In this document: piece after piece, positions 46,510 through 54,048 of the stretch
How the letters are laid out: each line of letters opens with the position of its first letter
Numbering within the stretch: the first letter of the stretch is position 1
Assembly: GCA_902798755.1 (NCBI GenBank)
Contig: CADBYC010000008.1
Span: 1-54,048 of the forward strand
DNA length: 54,048 bases
From: an uncultured Ruminococcus sp.
Lineage (GTDB): Bacteria; Bacillota; Clostridia; Oscillospirales; Acutalibacteraceae
Direction: 5' to 3'
Translations under genes and position numbers: made by a program
The notes under the pieces: model-generated
The model's input: only the letters and a program-made list of their open reading frames with translations
What the model was told of the DNA's origin: nothing
Databases searched by the model: none

Positions 46510-47166
46510 CTATTGATTTGTTGGCTGTGTTTTGTCTGATAGTTTTACATTGGTTGTTGACAGCGGATACAAAAAGTGGAGAGATAATCCAATGAATCCG
46601 AGATAGAATACGGGTCTGATCACGACCGTCCTGAGCACATTCGCTTCAAACAGCATTCCGTAAGCGAAGAAGAGGATGATCTCCATGATCAGGCTGAGCG
46701 AAAACAGTATGATCGCGGATACAGGGAGCACGACCGCCGCCTTCGTATGAAACGGAAGAGCTTTAAGGATAAAGGCATAGTAGATGAACAGGATCAAAAA
46801 ACCCGCCAACGTCAAAAAATACGCACCGTCATACAAATAAGTGTAAAACAGGGTAGCATCAAAATAGTTGATGCTCCGAGATATCAGCCGCACCTTCAAC
46901 ACGATCAGCACAAGCAAGGCGACAAGAAACGTCGCTCTGCGTATCATCATAAAGATCACGTACTTCTTGCCCTTGATCCCCGCCGTCCACATAAAGACAG
47001 CGAGTATGGCGAACGCCAGCGCCACGACCGCGCTGATCAGCACGCCCTCCGACGGCATAGAACTGCGGTCTCTGAAAATGATAAACACATTATAAGCGGA
47101 ATACACTGCAAACAAAAAGCCTGTCAGCTCTGCAAGGAGCCACCGCGGGGTCAACAGTTGTTTCAT
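46510..47166 (-). CDS. Six- or seven-helix membrane protein of unknown function
   Basis: A 218-aa protein. ATG 47166 (MKQLLTPRWLLAELTGFLFA) follows GGAGG and is preferred over the ATG 18 bases upstream. There are six or seven hydrophobic helices with short loops, and the tail is polar (TTNVKLSDKTQPTNQ). No motif identifies a family; its topology resembles the 7TM sensor parts of other proteins in the window, but no output domain is attached. It is last in the lipoprotein-dockerin-peptide operon and lies about 100 bp after the peptide gene. Confidence 0.75.
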   Translation of the reverse strand: MKQLLTPRWLLAELTGFLFAVYSAYNVFIIFRDRSSMPSEGVLISAVVALAFAILAVFMWTAGIKGKKYVIFMMIRRATFLVALLVLIVLKVRLISRSINYFDATLFYTYLYDGAYFLTLAGFLILFIYYAFILKALPFHTKAAVVLPVSAIILFSLSLIMEIILFFAYGMLFEANVLRTVVIRPVFYLGFIGLSLHFLYPLSTTNVKLSDKTQPTNQ

Positions 47167-47262
47167 CAATACCTCCAAAAACATACAGCGGCGTTTGCGC
47201 TATCACAAACACCGCCGAAAATCAAACGTATACAGAGCGGCACACTCCGCCCTGTTATCTCC

Positions 47263-47448
47263 TTAGAACCAACTACTATTTGGAGGCTTTAAATCAAACG
47301 TACTGAACGTAACGTAACGATTTTCCACTTCGTGCTTCAATAGTTTTGTCGTCTCCGTCGGCTCAGGCGTAACAGCAGGCGTAGTGATCACATCTTCCCT
47401 ATCGAATTCTGTAATGTTTAATTGTGTGCGCTCATATACAGATTTCAT
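47263..47448 (-). CDS. 61-aa peptide with EFDxEDVITT motif
   Basis: MKSVYERTQLNITEFDREDV, then ITTPAVTPEPTETTK, and a C-terminus FDLKPPNSSWF. It has a strong AGGAG site 9 bp before the ATG. No signal peptide or cysteines. From memory, short peptides with an L.I.EFD.EDVITT stretch are frequent in Ruminococcus and relatives and lack an assigned function. The Thr/Pro-rich middle and aromatic tail would fit a leader-plus-core precursor, but no modifying enzyme of a known RiPP class is adjacent. It lies 35 bp after the dockerin gene. Confidence 0.75.
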   Translation of the reverse strand: MKSVYERTQLNITEFDREDVITTPAVTPEPTETTKLLKHEVENRYVTFSTFDLKPPNSSWF

Positions 47449-47483
47449 TTAAAATTCTCCTAAATAATTGCGTTATGTCTTCA

Positions 47484-47858
47484 TCAAGGCTGGAAAATAA
47501 TGCGTCCCCAACCATCCTCGTCTGTCGGCATCTGAGTCGGTGCCTGAGTCGGTGCTTGGGTAGGCTGTACGCCGATCGGATAAGGCGTATCCATCTTCGC
47601 GACCATGCGCTGGATAAAGGTAGCGTCGATGATCTCGACCGCTCCGTTACCGTCCACATCCGCGGCAGCTTCATCTAAGCTGCCCGCATTCACTCCTGAT
47701 ATCGTTCTTTGGATCAGCGTCACGTCAGTGGCCGTGACCTCGCCGTCGCTGTCAGCGTCACCGAGCAGAACAGCGGCAGAAGCGCAGATCGCTCCGGCGA
47801 CCGCCAGCACAGCGGCGCATAGTAATACCGATATCGCAATACGCGTCCTACAGGTCAT
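47484..47858 (-). CDS. Stand-alone secreted dockerin protein
   Basis: A 124-aa protein. Signal peptide MTCRTRIAISVLLCAAVLAV (cleavage near ASA-AVLL). Then a complete type I dockerin with two repeats: GDADSDGEVTATDVTLIQRT and ADVDGNGAVEIIDATFIQRM. A TQAPTQAPTQMP linker and a short tail DEDGWGRIIFQP follow. No enzyme is attached, so it cannot be ordinary cellulosome cargo; it may cap, compete for or tether a cohesin. The ATG has GAGGTGAGC upstream and overlaps the lipoprotein gene by 11 bp. Confidence 0.87.
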   Translation of the reverse strand: MTCRTRIAISVLLCAAVLAVAGAICASAAVLLGDADSDGEVTATDVTLIQRTISGVNAGSLDEAAADVDGNGAVEIIDATFIQRMVAKMDTPYPIGVQPTQAPTQAPTQMPTDEDGWGRIIFQP

Positions 47859-48351
47859 TGATGCTCACCTCGGCATTATCTCTGTCTCCCGATCCACGGG
47901 AAGACGGTGTGTCAGGGCTCTCTGCTTTCGATCCGGCTTTCTGTTGCTCGTCCTTCTCGGCAGCTCGACTGCTTGAATTCGAGCCCGACTGCTCCGCTTT
48001 CTGTGAGCCGGTGTTATTCCCGCTCTTTTGCGCGGCAGGATCCTCTGCTCTCTCAGGAGCGTCGGCTCTCTCGTCAGTGCTTGTATCAGTATCAGCAGAA
48101 ACAGCGCTCTGCTGCTTTGATTCGTCTTTATTCTTCTCTTTGCTGTTCGCGTCACCGCTCGAAGCGGTATCCTCACCCGCTACGGAAGAGGTCGTTTCTT
48201 TTGCCTCAGAGGATGACTGCTTTACACTGCTCTGCGTCGGCGTCGCGTCAGGCGTCGCGCCTGCATCTTTATTTTCGCCGCAAGCCGACAGCCCCAGCAC
48301 AAAAGCGATCAGCATGATCGCCGATAATAGTTTGATCTTAGACAACTTCAT
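47848..48351 (-). CDS. Low-complexity lipoprotein
   Basis: A 167-aa protein. It has a lipobox signal peptide (LLSAIMLIAFVLGLSACGEN, Cys about residue 25). The mature part is disordered and made of Ser, Ala, Asp, Glu, Lys and Gln, with no folded domain. It is anchored outside the membrane, perhaps as a spacer or stalk. It heads the operon, behind the promoter at 48480-48508. The ATG lies only a few bases from AAAGG, so the TTG two codons later, better spaced, is an alternative start. Confidence 0.8.
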   Translation of the reverse strand: MKLSKIKLLSAIMLIAFVLGLSACGENKDAGATPDATPTQSSVKQSSSEAKETTSSVAGEDTASSGDANSKEKNKDESKQQSAVSADTDTSTDERADAPERAEDPAAQKSGNNTGSQKAEQSGSNSSSRAAEKDEQQKAGSKAESPDTPSSRGSGDRDNAEVSINDL

Positions 48352-48479
48352 TCACCTTTGACCGTCATTGTCTTATGTCAGTTATCATGCGGCGATAACG
48401 GGGATAAAGAGCGTCGAATAGCGCAGCCCTCAAACTATAGTTCACCGCATATTACTGCATTATATAATCTATTTAGTCT

Positions 48480-48508
48480 ATTCTACAACATTGTTAAATA
48501 TAAGTCAA
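48480..48508 (-). promoter_or_regulatory. Sigma-A promoter of the lipoprotein/dockerin/peptide operon
   Basis: On the minus strand TTGACT (48503-48508) and TAGAAT (48480-48485) are separated by 17 bases. The start near 48473 gives a leader of about 120 nt. The remaining part, 48510-48684, shows nothing I can name. Confidence 0.7.
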
Positions 48509-48684
48509 CAAGAAGTTTTCAACTCTCAGGTGTTATTTCTACGAAATCTCCAACATTCCGCGCTTTCTCGTGCTGCCTTTCCTTGACCGAGTGCTTTCGA
48601 CATGCTATAATCAACCGAAGTTTTCACAAGGGAGCAAGTTCGAACGTCACAAGCAAACTCACACAATATGGATCAACCATAAAC

Positions 48685-48713
48685 AAACCGCCTGACGTCG
48701 ATTCAGGCGGTTT
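48685..48713. terminator. Terminator of the helicase gene
   Basis: AAACCGCCTGA and TCAGGCGGTTT form a perfect 11-bp stem around 7 bases, 11 bp after the helicase stop. On the minus strand GTTTATGG follows. Confidence 0.8.
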
Positions 48714-48723
48714 TCTCATTCTA

Positions 48724-51207
48724 TCAGGATCGTTTGTCTTTCCATTTCAGGTAGCTTTCCATTGCCTTCTCCATTGCGGCTGTACAGGTCTTATCGTAAA
48801 TATCTCCGACTTTCACAGGCTTTCGCGGACGATGGGTCAACACATTGTTTTTCACATGATCCGGCTCAAAGGTTTTGAACAGGGACGCATCCGTCGGCCA
48901 GCGAAGAGCTCTCGCTTTCGATCCTAAAAATCCACCGATGATCAGCGCCTTCAATCGGTCGTTCCTCTGCGTCGCTTTCACATGCTCATACCGTTCCTCA
49001 CATGATTCCATACCGCGCTGACCGTCGTACCTGTCCACCGCTCGATGCGGCGCGCCTTGGATCTCTATCGTGCATTGGATGACGTTGTCGCTGTCGAGGA
49101 TAACAAGATCGCATGACGCGTTATTCTCAATATACTCCCGCAGTTCTTCTCTCTCAAAGCTCCCTGTATCAAAGCTGAGCTTTTGATCGGGTATATTTTC
49201 GATACGCTCTTCATAGTCCTCAAACAGCGTTTTGATCGGTACTTCATACCAAACCTTATACCCGTCGCAAGCCGTCTTCAGCCCCATATATGCCGCCAAT
49301 TCCTCGCACGAAATGCTCGTGTTATCATTGCGATACGACTGATTTTTCAGCAACTTATCATCGTTGTCGTCACCCTCCGACCACTCCTGTATCAGCGGCT
49401 TTTCATCAAAGACAGAAACCTGCTTTGAGGGCATAAAGCCATAGTCACCCGACTGTCCCTGACACTGATCCCATGTATAATCCAACAGCTTTTGTAAAAA
49501 GCCCTCGCTGTCTGAAAGAGCTCTCAGCTCAGGGTTTTCCCGCCTTTTTGTCGGATGCTTGATTCCGAGGTTGCGCTGCAGCTCCTCTGACATCAAAGCG
49601 GTAGAAGCGACGATCACCAGCTCCTTCTTCGCGCGGGATACGGCGACGTTGATCAGCCGCTTGCTGTGGCTCCACGGCCACATCCAGTTGCCGTCCTCGA
49701 CCGGGAGCAGATACACCGTATCATACTCCTTTCCCTGTGACTTATGCACGGTAAGGACGCACTTGTCAAAGACTCCCTCTTTCTTCTCGCCGTACCCCTC
49801 ATTGAACAGATCATCATCGCTCAGATAATCCCGCAAATCGCTGATCCTTTCCCTGTCCTTCTTCAAAAGGGCAGGATCACTCAGGCGGCGCGTCGCTTCA
49901 TCATACAGCGCGTATCTTATCTCTTCGAGCTGGCCGCGATAAGGAGTCAGAATACAGACCGACTCGTCATTAAGCAGTTTCTCAAAAACGCCGTCCATCT
50001 CCTCGTCCTTCCACACCGCGATCTGTCTTAAATTGTGATGCGATTCGCCGACAGGTTCTTTGTTCTCCATGTTTCTGTCACTGAAAGAAAAACGAAAGCA
50101 CCTCTCGTCATAATCGCCGTTGAAGTATCGCACACGGATGGGACAGGGCTCTTCCGTCTTCCCTATCATCATTCTGCCGCCGTAAACGTACTGATTACAG
50201 AACTGTATGATCTTCGGGTGACAGCGATAATGTACGTTGAGCATGACAGAGGGCGCCTTTTCGCCGAAGCGGGACAGAATATGCCGAGCGATATCAAAAA
50301 AGCTGTTATCATCCATCCTGCCGCCGACATCTCTGAGATATCGGTAGCACGCTTCATTACCTATTAGCTTCTTCTCTTTTTCCCCGATATCACCGAGCAG
50401 TTCGCGGTCGCAGAACGACGGCAGCTGCTCCGCGTCGCCTACAAGGATCAAATGACGCGCGCAGGAAGCCGCGATCATTCCGAGATCGGGTCGCGTCTGA
50501 GAGGATTCGTCCATGATAACATAATCAAAGAGGCAGTCTTTGCTGTCAGCAAACAGCCTGCGCAGCGAGTGGATCGTGCTTGTGATCGCGGGGAAGTGCT
50601 TCAAAAAGCTCTTATGATCCGGCTTTTCGTCTTCTTCATAAGGATGGCTCTTTCTGTAATCCATGCACGCGTCCGTATAATAAAATTTCTTTCTCATATC
50701 AACATTTCCGAGCCGAGCATAGCCGTGATACAGCTTTTGCGCGGGAGAACCGACAGGAGCCGTTTCAAGGTCCTCGATCTTATCGGATACATTTCCGACA
50801 GCTTCGGAATTGAATGACACCATCGCCACGGTCTTTCCCAAGCCCATGATCGCCGACATAAGGTTGACGATCGTTTTGGTCTTTCCCGTACCCGGAGGAC
50901 CCTCGATCACCGTCAGCGGATGGCTCAAAGCGGTACGGATAGCCTTGCTCTGGCTTTCGTTGAGATTCTTGTCGATCAGGTACTTGCTATGATCGGGAAT
51001 ATTCTCAACCTTACACAGATCATCGCCGTTTTCGCCGAGCATGATCGGTAGCAGAGGCGTATATTTGATTTCCCCTTTCTCGATTCCCTCATAGAACCAC
51101 GCGATCGAGAAAGGATTAGATTTACCTTTCGTTCCTTTTTCATTCTCGAGATCCGCATAAGCTTTATAATATTGAAAAATATGATTATCTGATATGTTGT
51201 TTTTCAT
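48724..51207 (-). CDS. Superfamily I helicase (UPF1/DNA2-like) with possible C-terminal nuclease
   Basis: An 827-aa protein from ATG 51207 (MKNNISDN), which has AAGGAAG upstream; longer frames lack such a site. Walker A IEGPPGTGKTKTIVNL; Walker B-type motif DYVIMDESSQ; motif III LILVGDAEQLPSF; motif V TVHKSQGKEYDTVYL; motif VI VNVAVSRAKKELVIVAS. The last 200 residues contain CDLVILDSDNVIQCTIEIQG, which could be the D...ExQ core of a restriction-endonuclease-like domain (DUF2726 type). It is probably a DNA or RNA helicase acting in repair or defence. No methylase or other defence gene is adjacent. The helicase call is firm; the nuclease call is tentative. Confidence 0.88.
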   Translation of the reverse strand: MKNNISDNHIFQYYKAYADLENEKGTKGKSNPFSIAWFYEGIEKGEIKYTPLLPIMLGENGDDLCKVENIPDHSKYLIDKNLNESQSKAIRTALSHPLTVIEGPPGTGKTKTIVNLMSAIMGLGKTVAMVSFNSEAVGNVSDKIEDLETAPVGSPAQKLYHGYARLGNVDMRKKFYYTDACMDYRKSHPYEEDEKPDHKSFLKHFPAITSTIHSLRRLFADSKDCLFDYVIMDESSQTRPDLGMIAASCARHLILVGDAEQLPSFCDRELLGDIGEKEKKLIGNEACYRYLRDVGGRMDDNSFFDIARHILSRFGEKAPSVMLNVHYRCHPKIIQFCNQYVYGGRMMIGKTEEPCPIRVRYFNGDYDERCFRFSFSDRNMENKEPVGESHHNLRQIAVWKDEEMDGVFEKLLNDESVCILTPYRGQLEEIRYALYDEATRRLSDPALLKKDRERISDLRDYLSDDDLFNEGYGEKKEGVFDKCVLTVHKSQGKEYDTVYLLPVEDGNWMWPWSHSKRLINVAVSRAKKELVIVASTALMSEELQRNLGIKHPTKRRENPELRALSDSEGFLQKLLDYTWDQCQGQSGDYGFMPSKQVSVFDEKPLIQEWSEGDDNDDKLLKNQSYRNDNTSISCEELAAYMGLKTACDGYKVWYEVPIKTLFEDYEERIENIPDQKLSFDTGSFEREELREYIENNASCDLVILDSDNVIQCTIEIQGAPHRAVDRYDGQRGMESCEERYEHVKATQRNDRLKALIIGGFLGSKARALRWPTDASLFKTFEPDHVKNNVLTHRPRKPVKVGDIYDKTCTAAMEKAMESYLKWKDKRS

Positions 51208-51402
51208 ATCGTACTTCCTTTTCCATAGCATTTTCACATCAATTTTGTCGGAAGCAGAGAGGTGTTTGACATATTCATTATAGTGAGCCTTGAAGCCCTT
51301 GTCAACGGAACCGCCCATCCTGACGCAAGCAAAACAGGACCGCCGCATCAGCGACAGTCCCGTGTCAAAGTTCATTATCAGGATATATCCAATAACAGCG
51401 AA

Positions 51403-52635
51403 TCATTCAGATTCAGCGGTCTTCTCCCCGACAACCTCTTTTTCAGAATCTTCATCAGGGTATTCCGCTTTCTCGCTCGCCCTCTGCGCTCTTGCCTTGC
51501 TCTTCTTCTCCAACCACGGGATAAACCTCTCGTCATAGATGAAGGACAGGATCGCCGCTACGGGGATCGCGAGCAGAACGCCGACGATACCGAACAGATT
51601 ACCGCCGACAGTGATGGAGATCAAGGTCCATACCGCCGCCATACCGAAGGAGCTCGAGAACAGTCTCGGCTTGATCACATAAGCGTCCAATATCTGGATA
51701 CCGATGGTAAAGATCAGGAACCACAGCGCGTATGAGGGCTTCACCAGTACCAGAACCAGCGCGCCGATCGCGCCGCCGATGATCGGGCCGAAGGTCGGGA
51801 TCAGGTTTGCGATACCGACGACAAATGACACCAGCGACACATACGGCATGCCGAGGATCAGCATGAAGATAGCGTTGGAGATACCGATGATCATCGCGTC
51901 GATCACGTTACAGCCGATATACTGCGTAAAGATATCGTCACAGCGCTTCCAGAACTTCGTATGACTTTCATAGGTTTTCGGCGTATACAGCGCCTTGCGC
52001 AGACGTCTGAGCCCCTTGAGCATATATTCCTTACTGAACAGGATATACACCGCGAGGATGACGCCGATGACTATAGTGATGACCGAAGAGCCGATATCCT
52101 TCGTCGTCGTCAGAACGGACGAGAGATCCTTTGACAGATCATTGACCAAATTGCCCAGCCAGTTATTGATGTAATCCTTGATCGCCGACAGATCGATATG
52201 GATACCGAAGCCGATCTTATTGATCTGATCGACCACACTCTCCGCCGTAGCGTAATACGTATCGGCGTTTGCGACCAGCATGGTGATACTGCTGATCAGG
52301 GAAGGGATCAATGTTCCGATAAACAGCGCCAGCAAAGAGAACACCAGCACCAGCGCGATGATCGACGAGATCGTTCGCCTGAGCTTCTCTTTCTTCATTT
52401 TGACAAAGACCTTATTTTCAAAGAACTTCGCCACAGGGTCGATGATATACGCCAGCACCAGGCCGATGATGATCGGCGAGAGTACCTTCGCGACTCCTCC
52501 GAAGAAGCCCGCGAATATTCCTAAATTGCCGATCAGCAGATAGCAGATGATCACTACGCACAGGATACCTGCCGCCAACGCCGCCAGCACATAGACGATC
52601 TTTCGATTTTCAACCAGCTTATTCAGTCTTTTCAT
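51403..52635 (-). CDS. AI-2E-family transporter
   Basis: A 410-aa protein from ATG 52635 (MKRLNKLVENRKIVYVLAAL), with AAGGAG upstream. It has about eight membrane helices in the PF01594 pattern, including SPIIIGLVLAYIIDPVAKFF near the N-terminus and GNLFGIVGVLLAIPVAAILS near the C-terminus. Members export autoinducer-like molecules or act as sodium/proton antiporters; the substrate cannot be read from sequence. The C-terminal 35 residues are charged. Confidence 0.92.
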   Translation of the reverse strand: MKRLNKLVENRKIVYVLAALAAGILCVVIICYLLIGNLGIFAGFFGGVAKVLSPIIIGLVLAYIIDPVAKFFENKVFVKMKKEKLRRTISSIIALVLVFSLLALFIGTLIPSLISSITMLVANADTYYATAESVVDQINKIGFGIHIDLSAIKDYINNWLGNLVNDLSKDLSSVLTTTKDIGSSVITIVIGVILAVYILFSKEYMLKGLRRLRKALYTPKTYESHTKFWKRCDDIFTQYIGCNVIDAMIIGISNAIFMLILGMPYVSLVSFVVGIANLIPTFGPIIGGAIGALVLVLVKPSYALWFLIFTIGIQILDAYVIKPRLFSSSFGMAAVWTLISITVGGNLFGIVGVLLAIPVAAILSFIYDERFIPWLEKKSKARAQRASEKAEYPDEDSEKEVVGEKTAESE

Positions 52636-52791
52636 AGCCCGCTCCTTGTATCCGACAGTTAGGGTGACTGTAGATATCCTAAACAAATCCTACCATAAAC
52701 GTATCACAATTACAATGAAAAATCAATACCCGATACCGTCCGTACAGCGATTTTTTCTGTTTTGTCATCAAAAACAAAGACCAAAGCGGTA

Positions 52792-52819
52792 TTGACTTCC
52801 ATAAAAAAAGCGGTATCAT
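52792..52819 (+). promoter_or_regulatory. Sigma-A promoter of the RyR-domain gene
   Basis: TTGACT (52792-52797) and TATCAT (52814-52819) are separated by 16 bases. The start near 52827 leaves about 90 nt before the ATG at 52918. Confidence 0.55.
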
Positions 52820-52917
52820 ATTACTAGGTAAAAGGTGAGCAGAGAATGGAAGAAAAACGGATTGAAAGATTTCCGTTACCGATCTCAAGCGTCAAAGTAT
52901 TAAAGCGAGGTGACAAT

Positions 52918-53199
52918 ATGTACACTCCCCAACCGATCGACACAAAATCAATCGAACTCAGTGAAGAGCTGAAAGAGCTGACCGAAAAGCTCGCTGAGAA
53001 CGTCCACGAGAACTGGGCTATAGGCAGGCTCAAAGAGGGTTGGACTTTCGGCAAAGAGCGCAACGACGCTCTCAAGCAAACGCCATGTCTTGTCCCCTAT
53101 AATGAACTCCCCGAATCCGAAAAGGAATACGACCGCAATACGGCAGTAGAAACCGTCAAGGTCATTCTCGCGATGGGCTTCAACATCGAAAAACAATAA
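52918..53199 (+). CDS. RyR-domain protein
   Basis: A 93-aa single RyR domain: MYTPQPIDTKSIELSEELKE, then ENVHENWAIGRLKEGWTFG, QTPCLVPYNELPESEKEYDR and a terminal ETVKVILAMGFNI. These are the hallmarks of the ryanodine-receptor repeat found as small bacterial proteins. ATG 52918 follows GAGGTGA. An in-frame ATG at 52846 also has a site (AAAGGTGA) and would add 24 residues. Function in bacteria is poorly known; nucleotide or ligand binding has been proposed. It has its own promoter and the terminator at 53210-53284. Confidence 0.9.
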   Translation: MYTPQPIDTKSIELSEELKELTEKLAENVHENWAIGRLKEGWTFGKERNDALKQTPCLVPYNELPESEKEYDRNTAVETVKVILAMGFNIEKQ

Positions 53200-53209
53200 T
53201 CACACAAAA

Positions 53210-53284
53210 AGGCTGTTCACTGCGACATGAGCTCCGAAAGATCTTTTTGATCCAACTTTCAGGAGTCACGACGGTGAACAGCCT
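53210..53284 (+). terminator. Terminator of the RyR-domain gene
   Basis: AGGCTGTTCAC pairs with GTGAACAGCCT across a long inner region and is followed by ATTTTATTC. It lies between convergent genes. Confidence 0.6.
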
Positions 53285-53316
53285 ATTTTATTCGGCGACA
53301 GCTTGTCGATTTTTTG

Positions 53317-53892
53317 TCAATTTGTTCCGTTGTATGTTTCGGAATCATCATACAAAACGCTCAGATACTCGGGCGGGACAAACTCCGCCTGCCACACGCC
53401 GTTATCCGAGATATACAGCTTATATCCGTCGCGGACGAAATCAGCGGCACGGAATTGCAACACCACGGGCTTACCGTGACATGAACCGACCTTGACGGCA
53501 GTCGCGTAATCCGTAGAGATATGTACATAGTTGCGCGACATTGATCGTAGCCCGTCTTTCAGGATACTGTCAAGGGATCTCTGTGCCGTTCCGTGATATA
53601 AGTATTCAGGCGGAGAATCGACCTGCTTCATCTTGATGACAACGCCCTCGATCGAATGTCCCTGATTCGCGCGGATCTTTAGTCCGTCAGGGCTGATCGA
53701 GTAACGCCCTTTCTCGTCCTGTTCAACGATCTCTCCGAGGATCTCCCGGTTCATCCACGGGAGTTTTTCTTTGAGTGCCCGGATGATGACGTCAATATCC
53801 GCCCAGCCTCCGTCAAGCGAGATATAGCGCGGCTCCTCACAATGACGAAGATAATACGACAGCTTTTTGCTTGCTCTCCTATAATCCATCAT
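53317..53892 (-). CDS. kptA: RNA 2'-phosphotransferase, Tpt1/KptA family
   Basis: A 191-aa protein. Start at 53892 (MMDYRRASKKLSYYLRH), with AAAGGAAG upstream. The family signatures are in order: KKLSYYLRH, ANQGHSI, YLYHGT, RNYVHIS and VLQFRAADF. These place the NAD+-binding residues seen in Tpt1/KptA. The enzyme moves an internal RNA 2'-phosphate to NAD+, giving ADP-ribose 1'',2''-cyclic phosphate. In eukaryotes it finishes tRNA splicing; the bacterial substrate is not settled. It stands alone here. The final bases, 53920-54048, show a TATAAT at about 53970 but no gene. Confidence 0.93.
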   Translation of the reverse strand: MMDYRRASKKLSYYLRHCEEPRYISLDGGWADIDVIIRALKEKLPWMNREILGEIVEQDEKGRYSISPDGLKIRANQGHSIEGVVIKMKQVDSPPEYLYHGTAQRSLDSILKDGLRSMSRNYVHISTDYATAVKVGSCHGKPVVLQFRAADFVRDGYKLYISDNGVWQAEFVPPEYLSVLYDDSETYNGTN

Positions 53893-54048
53893 TCTCTTCC
53901 TTTGGTACAATAATAGCATAGTCTTACTGCTGACTACAGTTGGTATGGGACTATGCTTGTTTTTTTGTATAATGAGAAGGTAATGGTCTGATGGGTCCTC
54001 CTTAGAACTTTGCGTTCGTATTAGAAAGTATCAGCCGCCTTCTTGTTA

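Overview
The window looks like chromosome of a gut Clostridia, most probably a Ruminococcus-like member of the Oscillospiraceae. The grounds are type I dockerin modules on secreted proteins, AGGAGG-type ribosome binding sites, many strong sigma-A promoters, GGDEF, SpoIIE-type and 7TM signalling proteins, a BspA-like leucine-rich repeat protein, an IorAB/PaaK-type arylacetate module, and short intergenic repeats of the kind found in such genomes. No rRNA, tRNA, CRISPR array or phage structural gene was recognised.

Layout. 1-3.3 kb: a HipA-like kinase fragment with an HTH partner behind a textbook promoter/operator, then a DUF4143 ATPase operon. 3.6-3.95 kb: a MITE-like element with 64-bp terminal inverted repeats. 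4-11.3 kb: a CbxX/CfxQ AAA+ ATPase fused to an RpoA-CTD-like domain behind a 257-nt structured leader, an HD hydrolase, a CASTOR/POLLUX-like channel and a BspA-like protein. 11.9-15.5 kb: iorA-iorB and a frameshifted phenylacetate-CoA ligase. 16-18 kb: a STAS/PP2C operon, then a second MITE-like element with a 10-bp target duplication. 18.8-26.2 kb: a hybrid histidine kinase, a dockerin-bearing S41 protease and a secreted helical protein. 26.4-29.9 kb: a PrsW-like protease, then a repeat-rich stretch with gene debris, a flavodoxin/DUF4405 pair and a double-operator promoter. 30-33.4 kb: a GGDEF protein, and an XRE-REC regulator with a LytS-like kinase.

The standout is 33.6-48.4 kb, all on the minus strand. 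A short operon (lipoprotein, stand-alone secreted dockerin, 61-aa EFDxEDVITT peptide, membrane protein) ends in a terminator. A new promoter then drives a roughly 12.7-kb run: a two-module A-T-C-A-T-reductase NRPS, a MATE-type transporter fused to an RsbW-like ATPase domain, a membrane PP2C phosphatase fused to another such domain, a CapA-like phosphoesterase, a STAS antagonist and a second membrane PP2C phosphatase. A reductive-release peptide pathway therefore shares an operon with most parts of a partner-switching circuit, two of them fused to membrane proteins. The first adenylation domain has Val where the amino-group-binding Asp normally sits, so its substrate may not be an ordinary alpha-amino acid.

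48.7-53.9 kb holds a superfamily I helicase with a possible nuclease domain, an AI-2E-family transporter, a RyR-domain protein and a KptA-type RNA 2'-phosphotransferase.

Several genes carry single-base lesions (iorAB-linked ligase, PP2C N-terminus, two small ORFs, one amber codon). These are either real decay or consensus errors in homopolymers; the sequence alone cannot decide. All family names are from recognition by eye, with no database search.
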